Source: Bacteroidales bacterium
GTDB lineage: Bacteria; Bacteroidota; Bacteroidia; Bacteroidales; Marinilabiliaceae
Length of the DNA stretch: 64,000 nt
Assembly (NCBI GenBank): GCA_024401365.1
Contig: JAKSLE010000011.1
Span: 20,884 to 84,883, forward strand
Direction: 5' to 3'
This document shows positions 9,361 through 19,385 of this stretch, in pieces. Both the position numbers and the translations under genes were made by a program. How positions within the stretch are numbered: position 1 is the stretch's first letter; each line of letters opens with the position of its first letter. The notes beneath the pieces were generated by a model. It was not told the origin of the DNA. It searched no databases and was given only the letters and a program-made list of their open reading frames with translations.

Positions 9361-9513
9361 GCGTCATTGGGAGGAAGAGGGGAGAGAAGGGAAATATGTT
9401 CTAGAACTAGATTACATTTTTTTGCTGAAACCGTATTCTGCAAAGATTCGTATCATAGTTATCGCAGAAAATAATCTGCTAGATAGAACATAAAACGCAT
9501 CACAGAACTAAGA

Positions 9514-12500
9514 ATGGTAACAAATAAACGATATTTAATGAATGGCTTTTTTAGTCTAAAAGCATTTTTGCTTATGCTTTTGGCATTCTCCTTTTCTGCC
9601 ATTGTAGCTAAAGCTGAGGGTTCTATACAATTGAATCCACGAGGCGTGGGCGCGACACGTGCTTACCTGGAACATAAAGAAAATGGAAAGTTCACAGGCG
9701 GCATCGCACGAACCAATAGGATATTATTTATTGCGAAACGAGGTGAGACTGTAGCCCTTGCTACGTCAGTAGATAAATCTTACATGGATGAACCTGTTGA
9801 TATTATTGTGAAATACCTGCAAGATGGTAGATCATGGTCTATTGACGTTAAAGGTGAGCATGATGGTGCTGCAACACCTGACAAATACGAAGGCTATATC
9901 GCAAAACCTATCAACGAGGAAGCTGGTCCATGGTATCCTATGGTTGGAGAACAGGGCAATAAGTATAAGCCATATCTTTTCAAGGTTCCTTACGAAGGAG
10001 TATATGAAGTTGAATTTATAGGTAAGGATAAACCAATATCATCAGGCAACCAAAACTCGCCTGCTGACCCGGTAGAAGTAGATTGGACGGATGCTGGTCA
10101 GTACGAGAATGTTGCGGCATGGGATATCTCGGTATTTGACGTTAACGACAAGCTGGTTAACGGACGTGTATTTGCTTCATACTTGGCCCTTATAATCGGA
10201 AATGCGACAGGAAAGCATTACAGCAATCTCTATGTGCTTACACAGGATGGTTACCAGTATAGTATGAATATTCAAGGAATTGAACCGGCTGGTTTTATCC
10301 TCTATGCTGATAATGTAGGACTTATCGATGATGGCAACGGACAGACTCTGAATCGCAATGGAGTAAGTAGCAGTAATAAAGATATAGTGCCGATTGGTGG
10401 TGTTGTAACGGTTCACCCCGACTTAGATGCGAAAGATGATATCCTGACCCATCGTATATTCTTCAATGAGCCCGATCCTAATATTGAATTTATGCATGGA
10501 GGATTTCCTGTCTCGCCACAGCCTATAGCCTCAATAATCAACTGCAATTTCATAGGCAACACAAACCAGGAAGACAAGAATGGCAATGCCGACGAATCGA
10601 TGGGAGGAGTTTTCAGCGTTGAACTAGACCGCCGTTCGACATACGAAATCATCATAGATTGTAATAATGACGGTAAGTTCGACAACAACATAGATAAAAA
10701 GGGCGGTTATAGCGATAGAGTTATGACGGCAGCAGGATGTGTGGGCGTCAACTACTTGTCGTGGAACGGTCTCGACGGCAACGGGAAGCCGCTTCCAATA
10801 GGCGAATATGCTATTCAGGTGCGAACGCATGCGGGTGACTTCCATTTCCCGATGGGTGATGTAGAGAACAACCCCGAAGGCATAGAGATAAAGTTGCTCA
10901 ACGCCTTGGCTTATCAGAGTACAGGAAAGGACGATGACAAGCAATACAGGGCATGGTATGATGCCAGAAAATACACAACACACAACAAGACAGCCATAAA
11001 CCCAGAAGGAACCAAAGAGGTTCCAGCTCCTGACCCATTGTATATAGCCATGGATTACTCTAATAATAATGGCATCAGCAAAGGCGGTTTCATGAAGTAT
11101 TCTAACGCGTATGGTGACAAAAAGATTGTTGATGTATGGAGTTATGTTGTCAATGACGGCAGGAGTGTAACACAGTCAACAATAACGCTGTCACCTAAAG
11201 GCTCAAATAATTATGCATTTATTTCAGGTACGACCTATTTTGAAAAAACTCGAAATGGCAAGTACGACAATGGCGAACGAGGAGTTGACGGAGTGATGCT
11301 TACATTGTGCGATGCAAGTAGGAACCCAATATTGAGAGACGGCAACCCAATCAGCATGAAATCGAATAATGGCGGACGATTTGCATTCGACAACATCCCA
11401 TTAACAGGAACTAGCACGACATATTGGATAAAAGTAGACAAGGGGATGGACAATGGTGAAGTTTATTCACTAACAGAAACGACAACCCCAATAGTACAAA
11501 ATTTGAACTATAGAAAAGTTGTAGTAACCCGATTCGATAATTTCAAGGTAGATATTTTTGGCTGGGGCGGCAATGATGTTTCAGTCAAGGCCGCTATTAC
11601 CCAGAACCGCATTTATACAGGTCATGAGCAGACATTGACCGTTACACTCAAAAACGAGGTAGCAGACGCTAAGGTCAACAATGTGGTAGTGACCATCGAT
11701 CAGTCACAGCTTACTGCCGAAAACATTTTGGAGGGTAACATCAGCTACGAGATAGTAGGAGCCGAACTTGAGGATGAGACATTTGCCAATGGCATCTGGA
11801 CAGTACCTACTATGTCTGGAGGTGAGGTAAGAAAACTGATATTGAAGTTTATCCCTATAAAGGAAGCCGCTTCTGTCTCGCATGCTGTAAGAGCAAACAT
11901 CAATAGCAACAATAACGTTGAGACTAATACAACTAACAACAAAGCAACTGTTACTTACGAAGTTATAAAATCCACAGCAGGCTCGATAGTCTACAAGGCA
12001 AACAACGGAGGAACTGGCGATGACTATATAGTAGATATACCGACCATACAAGTACCTGGCGCAAAAGCTATTCTCAAATCATTGAGCGAAACACGCATAA
12101 ATGCAAAAGGTTGCATGAAATTCTTGGGATGGGGCGTAAACGATCCGCTCAAGGTTACGCATCAGGCTGGAGATAACATAACGGAAAGCCTTGTTGGTGC
12201 TGCACTTCCTGTATATGCTATATGGCAGGGCGATGAGACGCAATATCACGTACGTCACCTGGAGATATTGAGCGACGGAACAAAGACCGACAGCGAGGTA
12301 AAGAACGAGGATATATATGACGACAAGAGAGTTGGCGACGTGGTTGTTGTCGAACAGTCACTGATTCCGGGTTATCAGTACATCACAAAGGATGAACCTT
12401 TGACGCTGGAGTGTGAAGGTGATAACATATACAACATTTACTATCAGTTTAATACTGTTCTTCCTGTAGCAGTGAAGGACCTTGTGTATGATGGCACTGC

Positions 12501-15500
12501 TCATGAACTTGTCACTGAAATCACACCAGAGGAAGGTGTCACATTTAAGTATAGCCTCGATGGAGGCGGATATACTACGGCATTGCCTAAGGCTACAAAT
12601 GCAGGAGACCATGTAGTGAAACTACAGGTCTTTAGTGCAAGCAGGAAAGTTCACGAAGTTGAATTCACAGTCACTATAGCACCTAAAGAACTTACCCTCA
12701 CCTGGGAAGGTTCGTCATTTACATACAACTCAAAACCACAGGCTCCAGTTGCTACACTTACAGGTATCATTGGAACTGACGATGTCAAGGCTGTAGTATC
12801 GGGTGCACAGACAAATGTAGGCACAGGCTACGAGGCTACTGTAACGCTCGATGGCAAAAAGGCATCGAACTACAAGTTGCCTGTCGAGGTGACTACAACA
12901 TTTGACATCATAGCGGCCGATCCGACACTTGTCAGCGCTCCTATCGCAAACTCATTGACATACAACGCTACTGCACAGAATCTTGTTGCGGAAGGCAATG
13001 CTACTGGAGGCAAGTTGATGTATAGCACTGACGGAACGACCTGGACAGAAACAATCCCTCAGGGCACTGAAGCAAAGATCTATACCTTATATTATAAGAT
13101 TGTCGGCGATGCCAACCACAATAGCACTGATACGAGTGAGCCTGTCAATGTGACTATATCTCAAAAAGCTATTGATGTGGTGTGGGGAGTGACGAATTTC
13201 GATTACGATGAATTGCCTCACACGCCGACTGCAACTTTGTCTGGAGTTGAGACTATAGACAATAGTTTTGTGTCTCTTTCTGTTGCTGGTTCAGGAACGT
13301 CTGTTGGCAACTATTCTGCTACGGCAACTCTTCAGGGAGCAAAGGCCAATAACTATCAATTGTCTGTAGCAACAAGCACAACATCATTCTCTATCGGCAA
13401 GAGTGCTCCTATCGTAACAAGTCCGACCGCTGCAACATCATTGGTCTACAATGGTGCCAATCAGGCTTTGCTTGCAACTGCTGGTTCAACTAACGGCGGT
13501 ACTTTGAAGTACAGTATCGACGGCAAAAATTGGACGACTGATGTCCCTCAGGCTAAGTCGGCACAAGAATATACCATCTACTATAAGGTTGAAGGAGATG
13601 CCAACCATTCAGATGTAGCAACCAAGACTCTTAATGCCGTTATTGAGCAGAAGCTTCTCACTGTTGATTGGGGTACAAGGACGTTTGAATATGATGGCAA
13701 TCCACACAAGCCAACCCCTCTCTTGTCTGGAGTCGTGACTGGCGATCAGGTTGTGATAACTGCCAATGGAGAAAAGACTGCGGTCGGCACTTACCCTTCA
13801 CAAGCTACTTTGTCTGGCAATGATGCTGCAAACTACAAACTTGCATCCGGTGCTGACCAGACTACATTTGACATTACCAAAGCTGCAGTCACTGTCAGCG
13901 CTCCAACTGCTGAGACGTTGACTTATAACGGCAAGAAGCAGAATCTTGTCCTGGCTGCAACCACTTCTGCTGGTACCGTAGAATACAGCATCAACAATGG
14001 AACTTCTTGGTCAGAGACCATTCCTGCCGCCACTGATGCCGGATTGTATAGTGTTTACTACAGGGTTAATGGAGGAAACAACTACGATGATATTGCCAAG
14101 AGTGGTCCTGTCGAGGTCACTATTGCCCAGAAGGAACTCACATTGACTTGGGGAAGCACTACTACGTTCACATACGATGGCACTCCAAAGAAACCTTCGC
14201 TCGAGTTCGCTGGCAAGATTGGTACTGACGACGTGACTGTTACAGTATCTGGTGCACAGACCAGCAAGGGTAACTATACGGCAAAGGCAATACTCGAAGG
14301 TAGTGCTTCTGCTAATTACAAGTTGCCAGCTAATGTCACTTTAGACTTCTCCATTTCCGGAGCTACACCTGCTGTGACAGCTCCTGCTGCAAACCATCTG
14401 ACATACAACGGTGCAAATCAAGAGCTCGTAACACCTGGTTCATGCTCTACAGGTACTATATATTATAGCACCAATGGCATCGACGGATGGACCGAGATTG
14501 TTCCTAAAGGCAAGAATGCTGGTTCTGATTATGAGGTTTACTATAAGGTTGAATCGACAGATGACAACTACTCAGGTGTTGACCCTACTGGTCCTATTGC
14601 AGTTACTATTGCCAGAAAGACAATAGGCATTGAGTGGTCAAACACAACATTTGTCTACGATGGTAATCCACATAAGCCAACCGCTACTGCAACCGGTAAG
14701 GAAGGCACTGACAATGTGACAATTGTCGTAACCGGTGAGGAGACCGAGTCGGGTTCTGATTATGTTGCAACTGCGGTTTCTATAGAAGGTGCTGATATAG
14801 CCAATTATGAGATGCCGACAAGTGGTCTGACTACTACTTTCAGCATCGGCAGAAAGCCTATTGCCAAGCCTGCAATTGATCTCACACAGTCGTTTGTCTA
14901 CACAGGAGCCGAGCATACGTTCTCCGTACCTGGTCCTTCTGATGCTTCTGGTTATACCATAACTGGCAATAGGGAAACAAACGCAGGTACTTATACTGTA
15001 GTAGTCAAGCTCGGTGACAACTTCTCATGGAGTGACGGTTCAAGAGACGATATTAACCACGAATGGTCTATCGCTCGTGCTGAGGTCACTTTGCCTAGTG
15101 CGGTGACTTCTACGTTTACCTACGATGGTACTGTCAAGGTCTTGGAGGTTACTGAAAATGACAAGTACACTATTGGTTCAGAATATGCGACTGTCACAAA
15201 TGCCGGTACATACAACAGGGTTGTGTCGTTGAACGACAAGTCAAACTATGTATGGACTGATGGTACCGACGCATCCAAGACTATCACTTTCACAGTCGAC
15301 AAGGCTAAGGTCGATTTGCCGACAGCACCAACCACCAACTTCATCTTCGACGGTACGGAGAAGACTTTCACGGTCAATCCTAATGCCAATTATACTGTTG
15401 ACCCGGCCAATGCTTCGGCTACTAAAATTGGCAGTTATCCCCGAACTGTCTCGTTGAACGACGCCGACAACTACGAGTGGATTGATGGTACTGTTGCTCC

Positions 15501-18195
15501 TAAGACTATAGAGTTTAAGATTGGCACAGGCACCATTGATGAGCCGACTATACAGTTGGAATATACCTATACTGGTTCGACAATTGTGTTCCTTACGGGC
15601 AGCGAGTATGAAATCATAAATGGTGAAGGAAAAGATGCCGGCACCTACTCCATGAAGGTCACTCCACAGCATGGCTATACATGGGCAGGCGGTTCTGTTG
15701 AACCAAAGACGTATGATGTGGTAATCTTACCAGCCAAGGTTGACAAGCCGACATTCGTTCAGACAGAATATATATGGAATGGTAGCGAATTCAATTTCAA
15801 TGTTCCGCAGAATGACTGCTATACTATCACTGGTGAAACTAAGGCTACAGAGATTGCCGACTATCCGGTTTCTATCACTCTGATGCCAAATTATATCTGG
15901 AGCGATGGAACATCTGATGCAATCAACGAGACTTTCAAGATCAAGCCTATCGTAGTGAATGTTCCGGCAGCCGATGAAACGGAGTTCACTTATGATGGTA
16001 ACGAGAAGACTTATACCTTACCTGAAAACGAGGCTTATGTTATTGTCAACAACAGACAGACTAATGCTGGTAAATATACTGTAAGCGTATCACTCAACGA
16101 TGATGTTCACTATGTTTGGAACGACAACTCTAACGGTACACAAACCTACGGTTTCACTATCGCACAAATCATGGTCCCTGTTCCAGTACCAGAGCATACT
16201 ACGTTCATCTTCGACGGTGGAGTCAAGACTTTTGCCATCCCACAGGATGAGCAGGGCAGATATACTGTCGGTGATGAAAATGCTACAGGTTCTCTTGTTA
16301 ATACATACTATCGTAAGGTGACTCTTAAGGATGCTGTCAACTATGCATGGGAAGATGGATTTGCTGAAGCCACCAGAACTATTGCGTTTGTCATCACAAC
16401 TGGTAGTGTTGACGTTCCTGCTGTTGAGAAGGAGCATACATACACCGGACTGCCAATCACGTTGGTCCCTGCTGATGATGCCTATATAGTAACTGGAGGC
16501 GTTCAGACTGATGCCGGAGAATATGATGTCATTCTTACTCTTGTTGAAGGATACACCTGGACTGGTGGATCTGCCGATCCAGCGACAATCCATGTGGTCA
16601 TCAAGCCTGCTCAGGTGTCTAAGCCCGATGTGACCGTTACCGAGTTCACATACGATGGTACTGATATTTATTTCAACATTGTTGAAAGGTCAGGCTACAC
16701 GATTGAAGGTCCAACCCAAGGTCTTGAGCCCGACGAGTATGTCGTGAATGTGACTCCAAAGAGCAATTACGTCTGGGCAGATGGTAGTGGTGCAGGCACG
16801 GTAACATACAAGTTCTATATTAATAAGATACAGATTGATGTTCCTGCCAATGACGAAACTGCATTTACATACAATGGAGGCGAACATACTTTCTATATCC
16901 CTACCAACGGTGCTTATACCGTTTCAGGCAATGTGCAGACAGATGCCGGTCAGCATACCGTGACAGTATCGTTGAACGATATCGCACATTATGTATGGAC
17001 CGACGGCTCGTCTGACGATAAGACCTACAAGTTTAATATCGCGAAAGCAACGGTTACAATACCTGTGGCTCCTCAGACAACGTTCATCTATGATGGTGCC
17101 GAGAAGAGGTTTGATATCCCAGAAGGTGCAGGTTATGTCGTTGACAGTAAGAATGCAACAGGAGTCGAGCTCAAGTCTTATGACCGAGTAGTCTCTTTGA
17201 AGGACAAGAAGAACACTTTGTGGTCCGATGGCACTTCCGACGATATTGTGATTACTTTCGTTATCGGCGATGGAACTATTGAGTTGCCGGTCGTTGGTGA
17301 GTTCACATATACGGGCAGTCCTATCGTCCTTATCCCTGAGAAGGTTGAGTATTCGGTTGAAGGTGGTGTACAGACCGATGCTGGCATTTATGATGTCAAG
17401 CTGACTCCGACAACTGGTTTCAAATGGTCCGATGGTACGTCTGATTCTAAGGTTGTTGCCGTGACCATCAATCCGGCTAAGGTCGACAAGCCAAATGTCC
17501 CAAGCATCAGTTACCCATACGATGGCGAATCTCATGGCATTAAGATTGCCGAAAATGTTGCATACGTGATTTCCGGTGATACTGAAGCCATTAAGCCTGG
17601 AACCTACACCGTGACCGTGACGCTGAACAACAACTATATCTGGTCAGACAATACTGATGCGGCTCAGACATATACTTTCGTCATTGAGGACATCGACGAA
17701 CCGGAATCTAATCGTCTCGACGCTTCATTGATAAGGCTCATGTGGAACGATGTCCTTGTTGTCGACAACTCTGACAGCCGATTCACATCATATCAGTGGT
17801 ATCGCAATGGCGAAATCATCAATGGTGCCAACGAGCAGTTCTACTGTGAGAAAGGCGGAGTCAACGGCTCCTACGAGGTCGTTGTCAAGAGCGTTGACGG
17901 CCAGGAGTATATCATCGGTCCGGCTGTGTTTATGCTTGAGTCAATAGCATTTAATATAACCGTCAATCCAAACCCTATACATACTGGAGAGACATTCTCC
18001 GTAGTTGTTGAAGGTCTGTCTGAGTCGGAGATGCAGAATGCTGTTGTCCGCATTTATACTATCTCATCAGCAGTAGTGTTCTCGTCTGATAAAGTTGAAC
18101 ATATCAATCAGGTAATACTTTCTTCTCGTGGTGCTCACGTAGTGTCGGTAGTATCAGGCGAAAAGAAGGCGGCAGTGAAGATCCTTGTTGAGTAA
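9514..18195 (+). CDS. Giant T9SS-exported repeat adhesin (2893 residues)
   Basis: Signal peptide at about 1-34. Next are an N-terminal region with a possible carbohydrate or flexible-tail domain; an SdrD B-like fold at about 568-650 ('ISGTTYFEKTRNGKYDNGERG'); a CARDB/DUF11-like domain (about 690-820); and InlB/MucBP-like segments (about 820-985). Five MBG-like two-part units of about 160 residues follow (about 985-1783; each has 'LxYNGxxQxLV' and later 'TFxYDGxPHxPT'). Then come 13 shorter units of about 72-78 residues (about 1785-2730; '..P....TxFxYDG..' and '..WxDGT..'). The C-terminus (about 2815-2893; 'VNPNPIHTGETFSV', 'AAVKILVE') fits a type A T9SS sorting domain. It is probably a surface adhesin; the ligand is unknown. 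The next gene, 24 bases on, encodes a barrel protein. Confidence 0.85.
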   Translation: MVTNKRYLMNGFFSLKAFLLMLLAFSFSAIVAKAEGSIQLNPRGVGATRAYLEHKENGKFTGGIARTNRILFIAKRGETVALATSVDKSYMDEPVDIIVKYLQDGRSWSIDVKGEHDGAATPDKYEGYIAKPINEEAGPWYPMVGEQGNKYKPYLFKVPYEGVYEVEFIGKDKPISSGNQNSPADPVEVDWTDAGQYENVAAWDISVFDVNDKLVNGRVFASYLALIIGNATGKHYSNLYVLTQDGYQYSMNIQGIEPAGFILYADNVGLIDDGNGQTLNRNGVSSSNKDIVPIGGVVTVHPDLDAKDDILTHRIFFNEPDPNIEFMHGGFPVSPQPIASIINCNFIGNTNQEDKNGNADESMGGVFSVELDRRSTYEIIIDCNNDGKFDNNIDKKGGYSDRVMTAAGCVGVNYLSWNGLDGNGKPLPIGEYAIQVRTHAGDFHFPMGDVENNPEGIEIKLLNALAYQSTGKDDDKQYRAWYDARKYTTHNKTAINPEGTKEVPAPDPLYIAMDYSNNNGISKGGFMKYSNAYGDKKIVDVWSYVVNDGRSVTQSTITLSPKGSNNYAFISGTTYFEKTRNGKYDNGERGVDGVMLTLCDASRNPILRDGNPISMKSNNGGRFAFDNIPLTGTSTTYWIKVDKGMDNGEVYSLTETTTPIVQNLNYRKVVVTRFDNFKVDIFGWGGNDVSVKAAITQNRIYTGHEQTLTVTLKNEVADAKVNNVVVTIDQSQLTAENILEGNISYEIVGAELEDETFANGIWTVPTMSGGEVRKLILKFIPIKEAASVSHAVRANINSNNNVETNTTNNKATVTYEVIKSTAGSIVYKANNGGTGDDYIVDIPTIQVPGAKAILKSLSETRINAKGCMKFLGWGVNDPLKVTHQAGDNITESLVGAALPVYAIWQGDETQYHVRHLEILSDGTKTDSEVKNEDIYDDKRVGDVVVVEQSLIPGYQYITKDEPLTLECEGDNIYNIYYQFNTVLPVAVKDLVYDGTAHELVTEITPEEGVTFKYSLDGGGYTTALPKATNAGDHVVKLQVFSASRKVHEVEFTVTIAPKELTLTWEGSSFTYNSKPQAPVATLTGIIGTDDVKAVVSGAQTNVGTGYEATVTLDGKKASNYKLPVEVTTTFDIIAADPTLVSAPIANSLTYNATAQNLVAEGNATGGKLMYSTDGTTWTETIPQGTEAKIYTLYYKIVGDANHNSTDTSEPVNVTISQKAIDVVWGVTNFDYDELPHTPTATLSGVETIDNSFVSLSVAGSGTSVGNYSATATLQGAKANNYQLSVATSTTSFSIGKSAPIVTSPTAATSLVYNGANQALLATAGSTNGGTLKYSIDGKNWTTDVPQAKSAQEYTIYYKVEGDANHSDVATKTLNAVIEQKLLTVDWGTRTFEYDGNPHKPTPLLSGVVTGDQVVITANGEKTAVGTYPSQATLSGNDAANYKLASGADQTTFDITKAAVTVSAPTAETLTYNGKKQNLVLAATTSAGTVEYSINNGTSWSETIPAATDAGLYSVYYRVNGGNNYDDIAKSGPVEVTIAQKELTLTWGSTTTFTYDGTPKKPSLEFAGKIGTDDVTVTVSGAQTSKGNYTAKAILEGSASANYKLPANVTLDFSISGATPAVTAPAANHLTYNGANQELVTPGSCSTGTIYYSTNGIDGWTEIVPKGKNAGSDYEVYYKVESTDDNYSGVDPTGPIAVTIARKTIGIEWSNTTFVYDGNPHKPTATATGKEGTDNVTIVVTGEETESGSDYVATAVSIEGADIANYEMPTSGLTTTFSIGRKPIAKPAIDLTQSFVYTGAEHTFSVPGPSDASGYTITGNRETNAGTYTVVVKLGDNFSWSDGSRDDINHEWSIARAEVTLPSAVTSTFTYDGTVKVLEVTENDKYTIGSEYATVTNAGTYNRVVSLNDKSNYVWTDGTDASKTITFTVDKAKVDLPTAPTTNFIFDGTEKTFTVNPNANYTVDPANASATKIGSYPRTVSLNDADNYEWIDGTVAPKTIEFKIGTGTIDEPTIQLEYTYTGSTIVFLTGSEYEIINGEGKDAGTYSMKVTPQHGYTWAGGSVEPKTYDVVILPAKVDKPTFVQTEYIWNGSEFNFNVPQNDCYTITGETKATEIADYPVSITLMPNYIWSDGTSDAINETFKIKPIVVNVPAADETEFTYDGNEKTYTLPENEAYVIVNNRQTNAGKYTVSVSLNDDVHYVWNDNSNGTQTYGFTIAQIMVPVPVPEHTTFIFDGGVKTFAIPQDEQGRYTVGDENATGSLVNTYYRKVTLKDAVNYAWEDGFAEATRTIAFVITTGSVDVPAVEKEHTYTGLPITLVPADDAYIVTGGVQTDAGEYDVILTLVEGYTWTGGSADPATIHVVIKPAQVSKPDVTVTEFTYDGTDIYFNIVERSGYTIEGPTQGLEPDEYVVNVTPKSNYVWADGSGAGTVTYKFYINKIQIDVPANDETAFTYNGGEHTFYIPTNGAYTVSGNVQTDAGQHTVTVSLNDIAHYVWTDGSSDDKTYKFNIAKATVTIPVAPQTTFIYDGAEKRFDIPEGAGYVVDSKNATGVELKSYDRVVSLKDKKNTLWSDGTSDDIVITFVIGDGTIELPVVGEFTYTGSPIVLIPEKVEYSVEGGVQTDAGIYDVKLTPTTGFKWSDGTSDSKVVAVTINPAKVDKPNVPSISYPYDGESHGIKIAENVAYVISGDTEAIKPGTYTVTVTLNNNYIWSDNTDAAQTYTFVIEDIDEPESNRLDASLIRLMWNDVLVVDNSDSRFTSYQWYRNGEIINGANEQFYCEKGGVNGSYEVVVKSVDGQEYIIGPAVFMLESIAFNITVNPNPIHTGETFSVVVEGLSESEMQNAVVRIYTISSAVVFSSDKVEHINQVILSSRGAHVVSVVSGEKKAAVKILVE
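14870..17700 (+). repeat. Tandem array of 13 about 75-residue units with four-unit super-repeat
   Basis: Within the adhesin, units begin near 14870, 15085, 15310, 15535, 15740, 15955, 16175, 16405, 16615, 16835, 17050, 17275 and 17480. Their first lines follow a cycle of four types: ETxFTYDG, TTFIFDG, TYTGxxIxL, and VxKPxxxxxEY. The cycle repeats three times, with a period of about 870-880 bases. Confidence 0.75.
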
Positions 18196-18219
18196 TCCAC
18201 GTAATAAAAATGTAGTAGG

Positions 18220-19149
18220 ATGAACAAGTTTTTAAGCATAATAATTATAGGTTTACTATTGGGCACGCCAGAAATGGCGAATGCCCAATGGAAGACAGGA
18301 GGTAAAGCGAGCAAAGCTCCATTGTTTGGTGGAAATCAATACATCAGCGGTTCATTGAGTGGAGGATTAAGTTCAATATACTTTAAGAGTAGTGATTCAG
18401 ACAGAAAACTTGGTGGTGGAGGTTCGGTTAATGTTGATTACAACCAATTTCTGAGCAAAAACTGGGGATTCTCGGCGGGACTTGGAGTACAGATGAGCAA
18501 CAGTACAGCATCTTTGGATGGTACGTTTAAGTATGATAGCTATGATGAAATCAACAAGCAAGACTTCACGTATATCATTGTTATGAAGAACTGGGAAGAG
18601 CACCAGCGTTGTATTAACGTTGAAATGCCCCTTGGTGCTCTGTTTAGAATGCCACTAACCCAAAGTATCTCGCTTGTTGCTGGTGCTGGCTTGAAGTTGT
18701 ATTTCCCATTCAAGACGAAGTATGAAGTAAATGATGGAGAGTACGAGACTACTGGTTATTATCCTGAGACGAATGTGACGATACACGATTTGGAGCATCA
18801 TGGTTTTACGATTGATAAGCCACGTCCAACTGGAGAAATAGCTACAAAAGGGTTAGGATTCTCATTATACTACGATGTGAGTGTTGTAGCAAAGATTACA
18901 CCTAGTATATATTTCTTCGGAGGTATTTACAGTTCGATAGGTCTGTCGAACATGGCAAAGAATCATGATGGAGCTATGCTGAATACCGACAGGACATACA
19001 AGAGTCTTATGGAGTCGGATGTGATAGACAAGGTAAATCTTCGAAATATTGGTTTGCGTGCTGGCGTGAAGATGCCATTAAATCTCGGTAAGAATAAAAC
19101 TTACAGTGCCCCTGCCCATAGCTCATGGGGGAAAGTGATTTTCAAGTAG
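18220..19149 (+). CDS. Outer-membrane beta-barrel protein
   Basis: A 309-residue protein with signal peptide 1-22 (ending ANAQ). Repeated aromatic/glycine strands follow: 'ISGSLSGGLSSIYF', 'WGFSAGLGVQM', 'ISLVAGAGLKLYFPF', 'SIYFFGGIYSSIGL', 'NIGLRAGVKMPL'. This is the pattern of small Bacteroidota outer-membrane barrels (PF13568-like). It starts 24 bases after the adhesin stop and is probably co-transcribed, so it may help anchor or export the adhesin, in the way PorP/SprF-type proteins accompany large T9SS adhesins. That partnership is inference; I do not see enough to call it PorP/SprF. Confidence 0.65.
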   Translation: MNKFLSIIIIGLLLGTPEMANAQWKTGGKASKAPLFGGNQYISGSLSGGLSSIYFKSSDSDRKLGGGGSVNVDYNQFLSKNWGFSAGLGVQMSNSTASLDGTFKYDSYDEINKQDFTYIIVMKNWEEHQRCINVEMPLGALFRMPLTQSISLVAGAGLKLYFPFKTKYEVNDGEYETTGYYPETNVTIHDLEHHGFTIDKPRPTGEIATKGLGFSLYYDVSVVAKITPSIYFFGGIYSSIGLSNMAKNHDGAMLNTDRTYKSLMESDVIDKVNLRNIGLRAGVKMPLNLGKNKTYSAPAHSSWGKVIFK

Positions 19150-19243
19150 TGCATGATTTGCATTTACGGAGAGTGCGAAGAGAGGGAGCAAGGGAAGCTG
19201 CAAGGTTGTTAGAAGGTAGTTGCTGGACCCTTGCTAGTCCCTT

Positions 19244-19276
19244 GGAAGTATAAGGTTGCTCGCAGTTTTTTTATTT
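19244..19276 (+). repeat. Dispersed intergenic repeat, copy 2
   Basis: Core GCTCGCAGTTTTTTTA at 19258-19273, in a 33-base stretch identical to copy 1. It lies about 110 bases before the next start codon. The preceding bases also share TAGTCCCTT with copy 1. Confidence 0.8.
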
Positions 19277-19352
19277 AAGTAAGGAGAGCGAAGCAAGGGG
19301 ACAATAGGACGAATTTTTAAGCAAACGGAGAACAACGGAAGTCGAATGCCAT

Positions 19353-19360
19353 TAAATTTG
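19353..19360 (+). promoter_or_regulatory. -7 promoter element TAAATTTG
   Basis: Matches TAnnTTTG and lies 26 bases before the chosen ATG at 19386. No clear -33 TTTG is seen at the expected distance. Confidence 0.5.
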
Positions 19361-19385
19361 CGTGGTAATATGCAAAGTAAATGGT

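Noticed and set aside
10177-17947. Many open frames of 60-200 codons on both strands inside the giant adhesin gene
   Set aside because: They result from the repeated, stop-poor composition of the domain array and lack start signals or recognisable proteins.
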